Notes under the pieces: model-generated
The model's database searches: none
What the model saw: only the letters and a program-made list of their open reading frames with translations
What the model was told of the DNA's origin: nothing
Origin: Amycolatopsis sp. CA-230715
Lineage (GTDB): Bacteria; Actinomycetota; Actinomycetes; Mycobacteriales; Pseudonocardiaceae
NCBI RefSeq assembly: GCF_018736145.1
Contig: NZ_CP059997.1
Location: 9,299,501-9,363,500, forward strand
DNA: 64,000 bases
Direction of reading: 5' to 3'
Part shown: positions 1-8,945 of the stretch, in pieces
Layout: every line of letters starts with the position of its first letter
Position numbering within the stretch: position 1 is the stretch's first letter
Made by a program: the position numbers and the translations under genes

Positions 1-423
1 CGGATGAGCATGGCGAGCGGGCTCGAGGTGCGGGTGCCGTTCTGCGACCACCGGCTCGTCGACTACGTGTACAACACCCCGTGGTCGATGAAGACCTTCG
101 ACGGCAGGGAAAAGAGCCTGCTCCGCGCGGCGACGGCCGATCTGCTGCCGCGCTCGATCGCCCAGCGCCGCAAGGCACCCTATCCGTCCACTCAGGACAT
201 CGGATACGACAGGGCGATCAATGACGAGCTCGGCAAGATCGTCGCCGAACCGTCGTCGCCCGCGTTCGGCCTCCTCGATCTCGACGCCGTGAACGCGCAT
301 CTGGCGAAACCGATCACGACGGCCTATTCGATGATCGAACGGTCGGCCTTCACCGAACCGATGGTGCGCCTCAACGCCGCACTGGCACTGCATGACGTGC
401 GCATGGTCGGAGTATCCACCTGA
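1..423 (+). CDS. Asparagine synthase-like amidotransferase, C-terminal end (5' truncated by window)
   Basis: The reading frame is open to the left edge, so only about the last 140 residues are seen. They match the C-terminal synthetase domain of class B asparagine synthases: the segment GLEVRVPFCDHRLVDYV followed by GREKSLLRAA and the basic RRKAPYP motif near the carboxylate-activation site. The family activates a carboxylate with ATP and amidates it using glutamine-derived ammonia; relatives in biosynthetic clusters amidate or cyclise natural-product acids. It lies 86 bp upstream of the acyltransferase-ACP gene on the same strand, so it probably belongs to the operon and may amidate or release the polyketide. 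The N-terminal glutaminase half is outside the window, so true Asn synthase, amide-forming tailoring enzyme and beta-lactam-synthetase-like cyclase cannot be separated. Confidence 0.85.
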   Translation, partial: RMSMASGLEVRVPFCDHRLVDYVYNTPWSMKTFDGREKSLLRAATADLLPRSIAQRRKAPYPSTQDIGYDRAINDELGKIVAEPSSPAFGLLDLDAVNAHLAKPITTAYSMIERSAFTEPMVRLNAALALHDVRMVGVST

Positions 424-509
424 GCACCGCCGCCACGAGGTCCGCGTCCGGCGCGGACCAGTCAGAAGACAGGTCAGAACGAGAACGGTCTTGAGAACAG
501 GGGGACGCC

Positions 510-1928
510 GTGGTCGAGCACCGCAGCTCCAGTGTCGTCGCACTTTTTCCCGGTCAGGGCGGGTTCGACGGGGTGGCGCTGGCCACCGCCGCGGCCCGGC
601 ATCAGGAAGTCCGAGCCGTCTTCGAAGCACTCGACGAGGTTTCCCTCGCCGAGACCGGACGCGCGCTGTCGTCGGTGGCGCTCGCCGACGAGCCACCGAC
701 GCTGGCGAGCCTGCTCGCCGACGAGCCGTGGGTCTCGCAGCTCGCCATCTACGGCACGGCCGTCGCCGTGCACCGGGTCCTGCACGCGCACGGCCTGCGC
801 CCCGGTGTCCTGATGGGACACAGCCTCGGCGAGATCGCCGCGCTCGTCGCCGCCGGGGTCTACACCGTCGCGGAGGGCGCCAAGATCGTGTTCGCGCGCG
901 TCAACGCCCTGCGCGGACTGGACCTGTGCGACGGGTACATGGCGGCCGTCTCCGCGGACGCCCGCAAGACGCGGTTGCTCGTCGATGTCGTGGAGAACGA
1001 ACACCTCGCGGTGGCCGTGGAAAACCACGACCGGCAGACCGTGGTCTCGGGACCCGCCGACGCGATGGACACGTTGGGGCGGGCCGCGAAAGCGCTCGGC
1101 GTCTCCTTCGCCAAGCTGGACTCGCCCGCGCCGTTCCACGGACCGCTGATGCGCTCCGCCGCCGACGCGTTCACCGCGGCCGTCCGCGGTATCGCGGCGC
1201 GGCCCGCCGAGGTGCCGGTCTACTCACCGATCCTGAACCGCGCCTACACCGAAACCGATGACATGCCCGCTCTGCTGGCGAGCCATCTCGTGGCACCGGT
1301 CAAGTTCGGCGCCGCGGTTCGCGCCGTGCACGCCGACGGCGCACGGCACTTCGTCGAATGCGGTGCCAGGGCGACGTTGTCCAAATCCGTATCGGCCACA
1401 TTGGACGGTTCGGCGCACACGACCGTCGCGTGCCTCCCGGACGGCGGCACCGGGATCGAGCCCGCGCTCGGCACCCTGCGCGCGGCTGGGCTGCTCCCGA
1501 CGACGGTTCCGGCCGACGACGAGTTCGACGCGTTCTGGTCGGCGCACGGACCCAAGATCATCAGCAAGGTCCGGCAGGAGCTGGAAGCGCGGAACGGTTT
1601 CGCGGAGCTGCCGTCGGACACCGCTGTCACCGAGGACGCACCGATCCTGTCCGCACCGCTCGGCCACGACGAGGTCGCGGGCCAGCTGCGCGAACTGTAC
1701 GCGGAGGCGCTGGAGTACCCGGTCGAAGTGTTCACCGACGAGGTGGAACTCGAAGCGGAGCTGGGAATCGACTCGGTGAAGCAGATCGAGCTGCTGACGC
1801 GGGTGTCCGAAGAGTACGGACTCCAGCAGCAGGGCTCGGGGTTCCGCCTGGCGGAGTACGACACGATGGGCAAGGTCATCGGGCACACCGTGCGGAGGCT
1901 GGCCGATCGGGAGTCTGCGGATGTCTGA
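510..1928 (+). CDS. Malonyl-type acyltransferase fused to an acyl carrier protein (AT-ACP)
   Basis: The protein has 472 residues. An acyltransferase fills about residues 8-320: FPGQG near the start, GHSLGE with nucleophile Ser105, and the APFHGPLM segment carrying the second catalytic His. After a linker, an ACP (about 385-465) carries ELGIDSVKQIEL with the phosphopantetheine Ser422. A GIDS-(V/I)-K ACP motif is typical of PUFA-synthase carrier domains. The GTG start at 510 has a GGGG-rich ribosome site about 6 nt upstream. The stop overlaps the next gene by 8 nt, so AT, ACP and the following multidomain synthase are probably made together. It should load malonyl units onto its own ACP and serve as carrier for the KS-CLF-KR-DH-ER protein. 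No thioesterase is visible. Confidence 0.88.
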   Translation: MVEHRSSSVVALFPGQGGFDGVALATAAARHQEVRAVFEALDEVSLAETGRALSSVALADEPPTLASLLADEPWVSQLAIYGTAVAVHRVLHAHGLRPGVLMGHSLGEIAALVAAGVYTVAEGAKIVFARVNALRGLDLCDGYMAAVSADARKTRLLVDVVENEHLAVAVENHDRQTVVSGPADAMDTLGRAAKALGVSFAKLDSPAPFHGPLMRSAADAFTAAVRGIAARPAEVPVYSPILNRAYTETDDMPALLASHLVAPVKFGAAVRAVHADGARHFVECGARATLSKSVSATLDGSAHTTVACLPDGGTGIEPALGTLRAAGLLPTTVPADDEFDAFWSAHGPKIISKVRQELEARNGFAELPSDTAVTEDAPILSAPLGHDEVAGQLRELYAEALEYPVEVFTDEVELEAELGIDSVKQIELLTRVSEEYGLQQQGSGFRLAEYDTMGKVIGHTVRRLADRESADV

Positions 1929-4900
1929 CCTGACCGGCAAGGTCGCGCTCGTCACCGGTGGCGCGCACGGGGTGGGCAGGGCGATCGCGGCGGAGCTGGT
2001 CGCGCGCGGCGCGCACGTCGTCGTCAACTACTTCCACTCCCACGCCGAGGCCAAGCGCACCGAAGCCGAACTGGGCGCCACGGGCAGCGTGGAGATCGTG
2101 CGCGCCTCGGTCGCCAGACCCGAGCAGGTCGAGCGGATGTTCGCCGAGATCGCCCGGCGGCACGGACGGCTCGACATCCTGGTGAACGGAGCGGCCTCCG
2201 GTGCGCTGGTGCCCGACGACGAGGTGACCGACGACCAACTTGACGCGGGATGGAACACCAACGTCAAGGGCGCGCTGCGCTGCTCGCGTGCCGCCGCCGC
2301 GCTGATGGCGGACGGCGGGGCGATCGTGAACGTCTCCGCGCTCGGCGGCTCCCAGTTCGTGATGGCGAACTACCTTGCCTGCGCACCGGCGAAGGCCGCG
2401 ATGGAAACGCTCACCCGCTACCTCGCCGCGCGGTACGCGGCGAGAAGGATCCGGGTCAACACCGCGTCCGCGGCGATGCTCGTCAGCGACGTCGCCGACG
2501 CCTTCCCCGACGCGGCGCGCATGCAGGCGGCGATCGGCGCCGCGACGCCGCTCGGACGGCTCGGCACGCCGCAGGAATTCGCGGGCCTCGTCGCGTTCCT
2601 CGCGAGCGACGACGCGCGGTGGGTCACCGGGCAGGTGCTCCTCGCCGACGGCGGACTGTCGCTGGGCGTCCCGCTGCTTTCCGCGCCCGAGCACCAGGAC
2701 GCACCGGAAGTGTCCGAAGAGGACGGTCCGGCCGAGGACGCGGTGGCGATCGTCGGGATGGGCATGGCGGTGGCGGGCGCGAACAGCCCGGAGGAGTTCT
2801 GGGACCTGCGGCTCGCCGGTGCCGAGTTGTTCGTACCGGTACCGGCCGACCGCTGGAGCCTGGACTCGTTCCATTCCGAGGACGACAGCGCGGAGGACAA
2901 GTCCTATCAGGACCGGTGCGTGTTCATCACCGGGTTCCGCCCCGCCGAGGGCGCGGAACTCCCCGCCGAAGAGGAATTCACGACGTCGTGGCTCCGGCAC
3001 AGTGTGGTGCAGGCCATGCGCGGCGTGACGACGGCGCCGTCGGACCGCTTCCGGTGCGTGATCGGCTACACCCCCGACGGCAACCAGCACCTCGAAGAGG
3101 CCGGGGTAATCGCGGCGACGCTGGACAAGGCGAGCGCGATCCTCGACGAACTGGACCCTTCGGACGGAGCCGCCCTGCGCGACGATGTCGAACGCGCGCT
3201 CCACGACCGTTACCGGCTCCGGCAAGGGGAAGACACTTCCCGGTTCCTGCCGCACCGCGTCGGCAGGCTCGCGATCGAGGGCGTGCTGCCGCCGGACACC
3301 GCGGTGCAGATGGTGGACACGGCGTGCTCGTCCTCGCTGTACGCGGTGGACATCGGCGCCAAGGCACTGCTCGGCGGCGCGGCGGACGTCGCGGTGTGCG
3401 GCGGCGCGTTCGCCCTCGGTCCCCGCGGCACGGTGCTGTTTTCCAAGCTGCACGGGCTGTCCAAGCGCGGGGAAGTGCGCTCGCTCGACCGGGACGCCGA
3501 CGGGGTGGTGTTCGCCGACGGCGCCGCGGTGGTGGTGCTGAAGCGGCTCAGCAAGGCCCGCGCGGACGGCGACGAGGTGCTCGGTGTGCTGAGCAGCACC
3601 GGTACCTCGTCCGACGGCAGGGGCAAGGCGATCTACGCGCCGAACCCCGCGGGACAGGCGCGCGCGATCGCGAGGGCGCGTGCGGGCGACCCGGCGGTGC
3701 CGGTCGACTGGATCATCGCGCACGCCACCGGCACGCCCGCCGGCGACATGGCCGAGCTGAACACGGTGCACGAGCACTACGGCACGTCCGAGATTCCGGT
3801 GACCTCGAACAAGTCGCTGATCGGGCACACCGGCTGGGCCGCGGGCGTGGTGTCCCTCATCGAGGCGGCACTCGGCCTGCGCCACGGCACGGTGCCACCG
3901 CAGTTCCGGTTCACCGCACCACCCGCCGACTTCCCCGCTGAACGGACCCGCCTGCGCATCCCCACCACGGCGCAGCCGCTGCCCCCGCGCCGCGACCGCC
4001 CGCGCACGGTGGCGGTGACCGGGTTCGGGTTCGGCGGCACCAACGCCCACCTCCTCGTGTCGGACCCCGGCGAGGCGACACCGCCGACGGCCCCGGCGGC
4101 GGAACACGGCCGGATCGCGATCGTGGCGTGGGCCGCCCACCTGCCAGGACTCGCCGGCCGCGACGCCGTCGAAGCGTGGGTGCGCGGGCACGGCGAACCA
4201 CCGGCCGACACCTTCGGCGAGAAGTACCCGACTCCCCCGTTCGACCGGGTGCGGCTGCCACCGGCGACCGTGCGCACCGTGGACCGCTGCCAGCTGATGA
4301 TCCTGGAATGCGGGCACCAGCTCCGCGAACGCCTCGGCGACGCGTGGACGACCTACGCGGACCGCGCCGGGGTGTTCGTCGGCAACCTCGGACCCACCCG
4401 CGCCGGCATGCTCTACGCCAACCGCTGCTACCTCGACGACGTCGACACGGCGCTGGCTGGCGCACCGGGGCTCGCCGAGTCCCCGCTGCTGCCGAAGCTC
4501 CAGCACGGCCTGCGCGAGCGGGCGCGGAACCTGGTTCCTCCGTCCAATGAGGACTCGTTCTCCGGGATCATGCCGAACATCATCTCGGCGAGGGTGGCGA
4601 ACTACTTCGACCTGCACGGCCCCAACCTCACCCTGGACGCCGGGCTGGCCTCGACGCTGTCCGCGTTCGACACCGCCTGCCAGTACCTGCGCGCCGGTGA
4701 CATCGACCTGGCCTTCGCCGGTGGCATCAACGGCAACGACCTGCCGGAGCTGCGGCCCCTGCTCACCGGGCTGCTCGACGGCGAAGCACCGGCGGACGCC
4801 GCGTTCCTGTTCGCGCTGACCACGGAGGACGTCGCCACCACCGAAGGAATGCCGGTGCTGGCTTGGATCGACGACACCGAGCCCGATGCGACGCTCACCG

Positions 4901-7617
4901 AGTGCGGGACAAGCGCACCGGGAACCGCGCGCTACCTCGGCGCCGCGGGCGGGCTCGCCGTCCTGCGTGAACTGCTCACCGGGAGCGGCCGGTCCGCGGT
5001 GGTCTGCCACGCCGAACCGGACACCCCGGTGGCGCGGCTCGACCTGGACATCCCACCGTCTACAGTGGAGGAACCGGCGCCGCTGAACGAGCGGTTCACC
5101 GACACCGAGTCCTACGCGCCGGGTCAGCGGTGCCAGGTGCGGCGGCACGTGCCCGAGCTGGTGCCCGCACCGGCCGAGCCCTCGAACGACGGGCGAGCGT
5201 TCCTTCCGCCCGGCGTCGTGGTGCTGACCGACTCCGCCGCGACCGTCGACGCGCTGGGCCCGCTGCCCGAGGACGCACTGGTGCTGTGCTGCGCACCGGA
5301 GATGGCGGCGCGACCCGGCTGGCACCACCTGCCCGAGCCCGGTCCCGACGAGGTGCGGGCCGCGCTCGGCACGCGTGAGCCGAGCGACGTGCGGATCGTG
5401 CTCGACCTCGCCGCATCCGCACCCGCGGACACCTGCCTCTTCGATGACACCCCGTCCGTCACTGCACTGCACGACCTACTGTTCCTCACCCTGCGGCTCT
5501 CCGGTGACGCCTCGGTGATCGCGGTGCTGCTCGGCGGTCTCAACGACGGCGTCGCCCATCCCTTCACCGGCCTGTTCACCGGGCTGCTGAAGGCCGCGCA
5601 CCTGGAGTCGCCGGGCACCGAGCGGTTCGCGCTGGTGTCCGACACTCGCGACGCGGCGGCGGGAATGCTTGCGGCGGAACGGGAAAGCCGCATTCCGCGA
5701 GCCCTTCCGGTGGTGTACTACCTCGCCGGACATCGCCACGTCCGCGAACTCGTCGAACGGCCGGTGGCGCTGTCCGGACCGGTCGCCGCCCGGCTCTCGG
5801 CGGATTCCGTCGTGGTGGCCGTCGGCGGCGCTCGCGGCATCACCGCCGAGCTGCTCAAGGCGCTCGCCACCGAGTTCCGGCCCCAGGTGTACGTGCTGGG
5901 CAGCAATCCGCTCGACGACTACCCCGGTTGGGTGTTCGACGGCAGCGACGAGCGGTTCGCGGCCGGGCGGAAGGAGTGGTTGCGCGAGCAACTGTGGCAC
6001 CGCACTGGAACGACCGTGGCGGTCCTCAACCGCGAGTACGACAGGATGATCGACGCGCGGGCCGCGCGGGCGAACCTGGACGCGATGACCGCCGCGTGCG
6101 GCGCGGGCCGGGTGCGCTACCTCGCGTGCGACGTCACCGATCCCCTGGCGGTCGAGCGCGCGGTGCGGGAGATCCGCGAGCCGCGGATCGACCTGCTGGT
6201 CAACGCCGCGGGCCGGAACAACTCCGCGGTGCTGGCGCGCAAGGACTTCGGCGAGTTCCGCGGCGTGCGCGATCTGAAGCTGCGCTCGCACCGCAACCTC
6301 AAGCGGGCGCTCGCCGGGACTCCGGTCGGCACGTGGTGCAGTTTCGGTTCCCTGCTGGGCTATTTCGGCCAGGTCGGCGAAGGCGATTACGCGGCGGGCA
6401 ACGACTTCCTAGCCACCGCGGCCGAATTCGCGGCCCGCGCCCAAGGCGCCGACGAGGTCACTATCGGCTGGACGCTGTGGGGCGGCACCGGGATGGGCGC
6501 GGGCGGTCTGGTCAGCTCCTACTACGAACGCCAGGACACCTACTCCGCGATGGCGGTGGCCGAAGGCATCCACCACTTCGTCCGCGAACTGCACGCTCCC
6601 GAGCGGGTTCCGCACCTCGTCCATATCGGCGAGGCCGAACACCGCACCGTCGAACACTTCTACCCCGGTTATCTGTCCACACCGGACACCGGGTTCTACC
6701 TCCGGCACACCGTTTCCCACGACGGCGACACCGCGGTGTTCGAATGCCCGATGGACCCCGAAACCGACGCGTTCCTCGACGGTCACACCGTCCGCGGACA
6801 TGCGACGCTGCCCGGTCTGTTCGTCACCGAGATCGCCGCCGAAGCCGCGCTCTCCCTGCGGCAAGGGCTGGAGGTGATCGGGTTCACCGACCTGACCTTC
6901 GAGCGGTTCATCCAGGTCCGCGGTGACCTCCCGGCACCACCGAAGCGGGTCCGCGCGACCGTCCTCGACGCCACCGACGACCTGACCACGGTCGAAGTGC
7001 GGATCACCTCCGACATCGTGGTCAACGGGGTGGTGGCGGCGCGGGACAAGCCGCACTTCACCTGCCGCGTGCTGCTCGCACCCGAGTTCACCGCGCCGAG
7101 CTGGGACGGGTGGGCACCCGATCCCGCCGAACGCGCGGCACCGGATCCCTACCACCTTTCCGGCTCGCCGGTGCGCCTCACCGGGCCCTTCGCCTGCACC
7201 GAGGACACGCGCACGCATCCCCGCGGCGCCCGCGCCCGGTTCGCCCCGCCGTTGACGCGCGCCGACGCGGTGTGGTCGCGGTTCCGCATGCCCGCGCTCC
7301 TGTTGGACGGCATGGTGCGGATGGGTGTGCTCCACCCCGAGCCCGAGCAGACCGGGCTGCTGCCGGTCGCGGTCCCGACCGCGATCCGGCGGATCGAGCT
7401 GTACCGCCGCGCTAACGACCTAGCGCTCGCCGACGGCGACGTCGAGCTGTACGCCACGCCCGGCGCGTTCGGCGCGGACGGCCCCGCCGCGAACCGGTTC
7501 GTGGCAACCGATTCCGGCGGCCGGATCCTCGCGCAGGTCAAGGACGTCGCGGCGACCGTACTGGGCCAGATCGACACCACCACCGGCACCTTCCACCCCA
7601 AGGGGGCAGACCAATGA
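1921..7617 (+). CDS. Iterative synthase: FabL-like enoyl reductase - KS - CLF-like KS - KR - DH
   Basis: The protein has 1,898 residues. Residues 1-245 form an SDR domain with TGGAHGVG, VNGAASG and Tyr151-X6-Lys158, the spacing of FabI/FabL enoyl-ACP reductases rather than YxxxK ketoreductases. Residues about 275-715 are a ketosynthase with DTACSSSL (Cys469), HATGT (His601), Lys631 and GHTG (His636), so all catalytic residues are present. Residues about 730-1060 are a second KS fold where Leu909 takes the place of the nucleophile, as in a chain-length-factor partner. A KR follows (GGARGITAE near 1300, Ser1477, Tyr1490), then a hot-dog DH with an exact HxxxGxxxxP motif at His1622. It overlaps the neighbours by 8 and 4 nt. 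With the AT-ACP it would make a complete reductive chain-building set similar to PUFA or glycolipid synthases. The product is unknown. Confidence 0.85.
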   Translation: MSDLTGKVALVTGGAHGVGRAIAAELVARGAHVVVNYFHSHAEAKRTEAELGATGSVEIVRASVARPEQVERMFAEIARRHGRLDILVNGAASGALVPDDEVTDDQLDAGWNTNVKGALRCSRAAAALMADGGAIVNVSALGGSQFVMANYLACAPAKAAMETLTRYLAARYAARRIRVNTASAAMLVSDVADAFPDAARMQAAIGAATPLGRLGTPQEFAGLVAFLASDDARWVTGQVLLADGGLSLGVPLLSAPEHQDAPEVSEEDGPAEDAVAIVGMGMAVAGANSPEEFWDLRLAGAELFVPVPADRWSLDSFHSEDDSAEDKSYQDRCVFITGFRPAEGAELPAEEEFTTSWLRHSVVQAMRGVTTAPSDRFRCVIGYTPDGNQHLEEAGVIAATLDKASAILDELDPSDGAALRDDVERALHDRYRLRQGEDTSRFLPHRVGRLAIEGVLPPDTAVQMVDTACSSSLYAVDIGAKALLGGAADVAVCGGAFALGPRGTVLFSKLHGLSKRGEVRSLDRDADGVVFADGAAVVVLKRLSKARADGDEVLGVLSSTGTSSDGRGKAIYAPNPAGQARAIARARAGDPAVPVDWIIAHATGTPAGDMAELNTVHEHYGTSEIPVTSNKSLIGHTGWAAGVVSLIEAALGLRHGTVPPQFRFTAPPADFPAERTRLRIPTTAQPLPPRRDRPRTVAVTGFGFGGTNAHLLVSDPGEATPPTAPAAEHGRIAIVAWAAHLPGLAGRDAVEAWVRGHGEPPADTFGEKYPTPPFDRVRLPPATVRTVDRCQLMILECGHQLRERLGDAWTTYADRAGVFVGNLGPTRAGMLYANRCYLDDVDTALAGAPGLAESPLLPKLQHGLRERARNLVPPSNEDSFSGIMPNIISARVANYFDLHGPNLTLDAGLASTLSAFDTACQYLRAGDIDLAFAGGINGNDLPELRPLLTGLLDGEAPADAAFLFALTTEDVATTEGMPVLAWIDDTEPDATLTECGTSAPGTARYLGAAGGLAVLRELLTGSGRSAVVCHAEPDTPVARLDLDIPPSTVEEPAPLNERFTDTESYAPGQRCQVRRHVPELVPAPAEPSNDGRAFLPPGVVVLTDSAATVDALGPLPEDALVLCCAPEMAARPGWHHLPEPGPDEVRAALGTREPSDVRIVLDLAASAPADTCLFDDTPSVTALHDLLFLTLRLSGDASVIAVLLGGLNDGVAHPFTGLFTGLLKAAHLESPGTERFALVSDTRDAAAGMLAAERESRIPRALPVVYYLAGHRHVRELVERPVALSGPVAARLSADSVVVAVGGARGITAELLKALATEFRPQVYVLGSNPLDDYPGWVFDGSDERFAAGRKEWLREQLWHRTGTTVAVLNREYDRMIDARAARANLDAMTAACGAGRVRYLACDVTDPLAVERAVREIREPRIDLLVNAAGRNNSAVLARKDFGEFRGVRDLKLRSHRNLKRALAGTPVGTWCSFGSLLGYFGQVGEGDYAAGNDFLATAAEFAARAQGADEVTIGWTLWGGTGMGAGGLVSSYYERQDTYSAMAVAEGIHHFVRELHAPERVPHLVHIGEAEHRTVEHFYPGYLSTPDTGFYLRHTVSHDGDTAVFECPMDPETDAFLDGHTVRGHATLPGLFVTEIAAEAALSLRQGLEVIGFTDLTFERFIQVRGDLPAPPKRVRATVLDATDDLTTVEVRITSDIVVNGVVAARDKPHFTCRVLLAPEFTAPSWDGWAPDPAERAAPDPYHLSGSPVRLTGPFACTEDTRTHPRGARARFAPPLTRADAVWSRFRMPALLLDGMVRMGVLHPEPEQTGLLPVAVPTAIRRIELYRRANDLALADGDVELYATPGAFGADGPAANRFVATDSGGRILAQVKDVAATVLGQIDTTTGTFHPKGADQ

Positions 7618-8945
7618 CCGACGCACCGGGGCCCGAAGGCGGGCACCTGATGGGCGCGCTGTCGAGCTTCAAGAGCAACTCGCTCGGACTGATCACCGAT
7701 CTGCGGCAGCGCTACGGCGGGATCGTGCGGGTCAAGCTCGGCCCCTACCTCGTGCACCAGCTCACCGATCCCGACGCGATCAAACACGTGCTGCAAGACA
7801 ATCCCGACAACTACCGGCGCGGCCGGTTCTACCAAGGGTTCTCGCTGTTCATGGGGCGCGGCATGCTCACCACCGACGGCGCGGAGTGGAAGAAGCGCAA
7901 GCAGCTCAGCCAGCCATTCTTCCAGCGGGCGCGGGTGGAGCAGGCGGCCCCGATCATCACCGGCTGCGTGGAAGACCTCGCCGAGCGCTGGTCCGCGGCC
8001 GACGGAGAGGTCGTCGACGTCGTGGACGACCTGATGTGGCTGTCGATGGGCGTGCTCAGCCGCACCCTGTTCGGCGTCGACCTGCGCGAGCGCGCCGAAG
8101 AACTCACCCCCGCGGTCCGGTTCTCGCTCAAGGCGATGATCATCACCGGCAAGGTGGAGCAGATGCTGCCGCGCTGGATCCCCACCCGCTACCAGCGCAC
8201 CCTCAAGCGCCACCAAGCCGTTCTCAACGCCGCGATGGACCACGTCGTCGCCCAGCACCGCGCCGGGCACGGCGACCCCGATTCGCTGGTCACGGCGCTG
8301 CTCACGGCGACCGAGCCGGACACCGGCGAACCGTGGGACGCGCGCGCGATCCGCGCCGAACTGAAGACCCATTTCATGGCAGGGCACGAAACCACCGGCT
8401 GCGGCCTGGCCTGGACGCTGCACGCGATCGCCGCCGACCCCGCCGTGCGGGACAAGCTGGTGTCCGAACTGGACTCCGTGCTCGGCGGCGACACCCCGAC
8501 CGTCGACCACCTGCCCAGGCTGCCCTACCTGCGCCAGCTCGTCGAGGAATCGTTGCGGCTGCACCCGCCGATCTGGGCGTTCCCGCGCGGTGCCGTGGCG
8601 GACGACGAGATCGGCGGATACCACATCCCGGCGGGCAGCAGCCTGCTCATCCCGCCCTACGGCGCGCATCGCGACCCCGGCACCTGGGACTCGCCGGAGG
8701 AGTTCCGCCCGGAGCGGTTCTGCCCAGCGCACCCCAAACCGGCGCGGTACTCGTATCTGCCGTTCGGCGGTGGCGCGCGCCGATGCATCGGTCACCACCT
8801 CGCCACCCTGGAAATCCAGCTCACCATCGCGATGCTGACCCAGCGATTCCGGTTCACCATCCCACCAGGACAGGACATCCACCCGGCGGGTCTGGTGTCG
8901 CTGCGCCCCGCGGGCGGCCTGCCGCTCCGCATCGAGAAAGCATGA
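7614..8945 (+). CDS. Cytochrome P450, long-form (fatty-acid hydroxylase-like)
   Basis: The protein has 443 residues with a helix-I AGHETTG motif, helix-K EESLRLHPP, and the haem loop FGGGARRCIG with ligand Cys391. The length and the RRCIG form resemble bacterial P450s that hydroxylate acyl chains more than the short HxCLG P450s of macrolide tailoring. The ATG overlaps the synthase stop in an ATGA, and the next gene starts in the same way, so it is translationally coupled to the polyketide genes. The likely role is oxidation of the acyl product; site and timing cannot be read from sequence. It needs a ferredoxin and reductase from elsewhere, since none is encoded nearby. Confidence 0.9.
   Translation: MTDAPGPEGGHLMGALSSFKSNSLGLITDLRQRYGGIVRVKLGPYLVHQLTDPDAIKHVLQDNPDNYRRGRFYQGFSLFMGRGMLTTDGAEWKKRKQLSQPFFQRARVEQAAPIITGCVEDLAERWSAADGEVVDVVDDLMWLSMGVLSRTLFGVDLRERAEELTPAVRFSLKAMIITGKVEQMLPRWIPTRYQRTLKRHQAVLNAAMDHVVAQHRAGHGDPDSLVTALLTATEPDTGEPWDARAIRAELKTHFMAGHETTGCGLAWTLHAIAADPAVRDKLVSELDSVLGGDTPTVDHLPRLPYLRQLVEESLRLHPPIWAFPRGAVADDEIGGYHIPAGSSLLIPPYGAHRDPGTWDSPEEFRPERFCPAHPKPARYSYLPFGGGARRCIGHHLATLEIQLTIAMLTQRFRFTIPPGQDIHPAGLVSLRPAGGLPLRIEKA

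Noticed and set aside
1876..5472. A long open frame of about 1,200 codons on the minus strand opposite the KS-CLF region
   Set aside because: It is antisense to a gene with intact catalytic motifs, shows no domains, and is rich in Arg, Gly, His and Val as expected of a GC-rich shadow frame.
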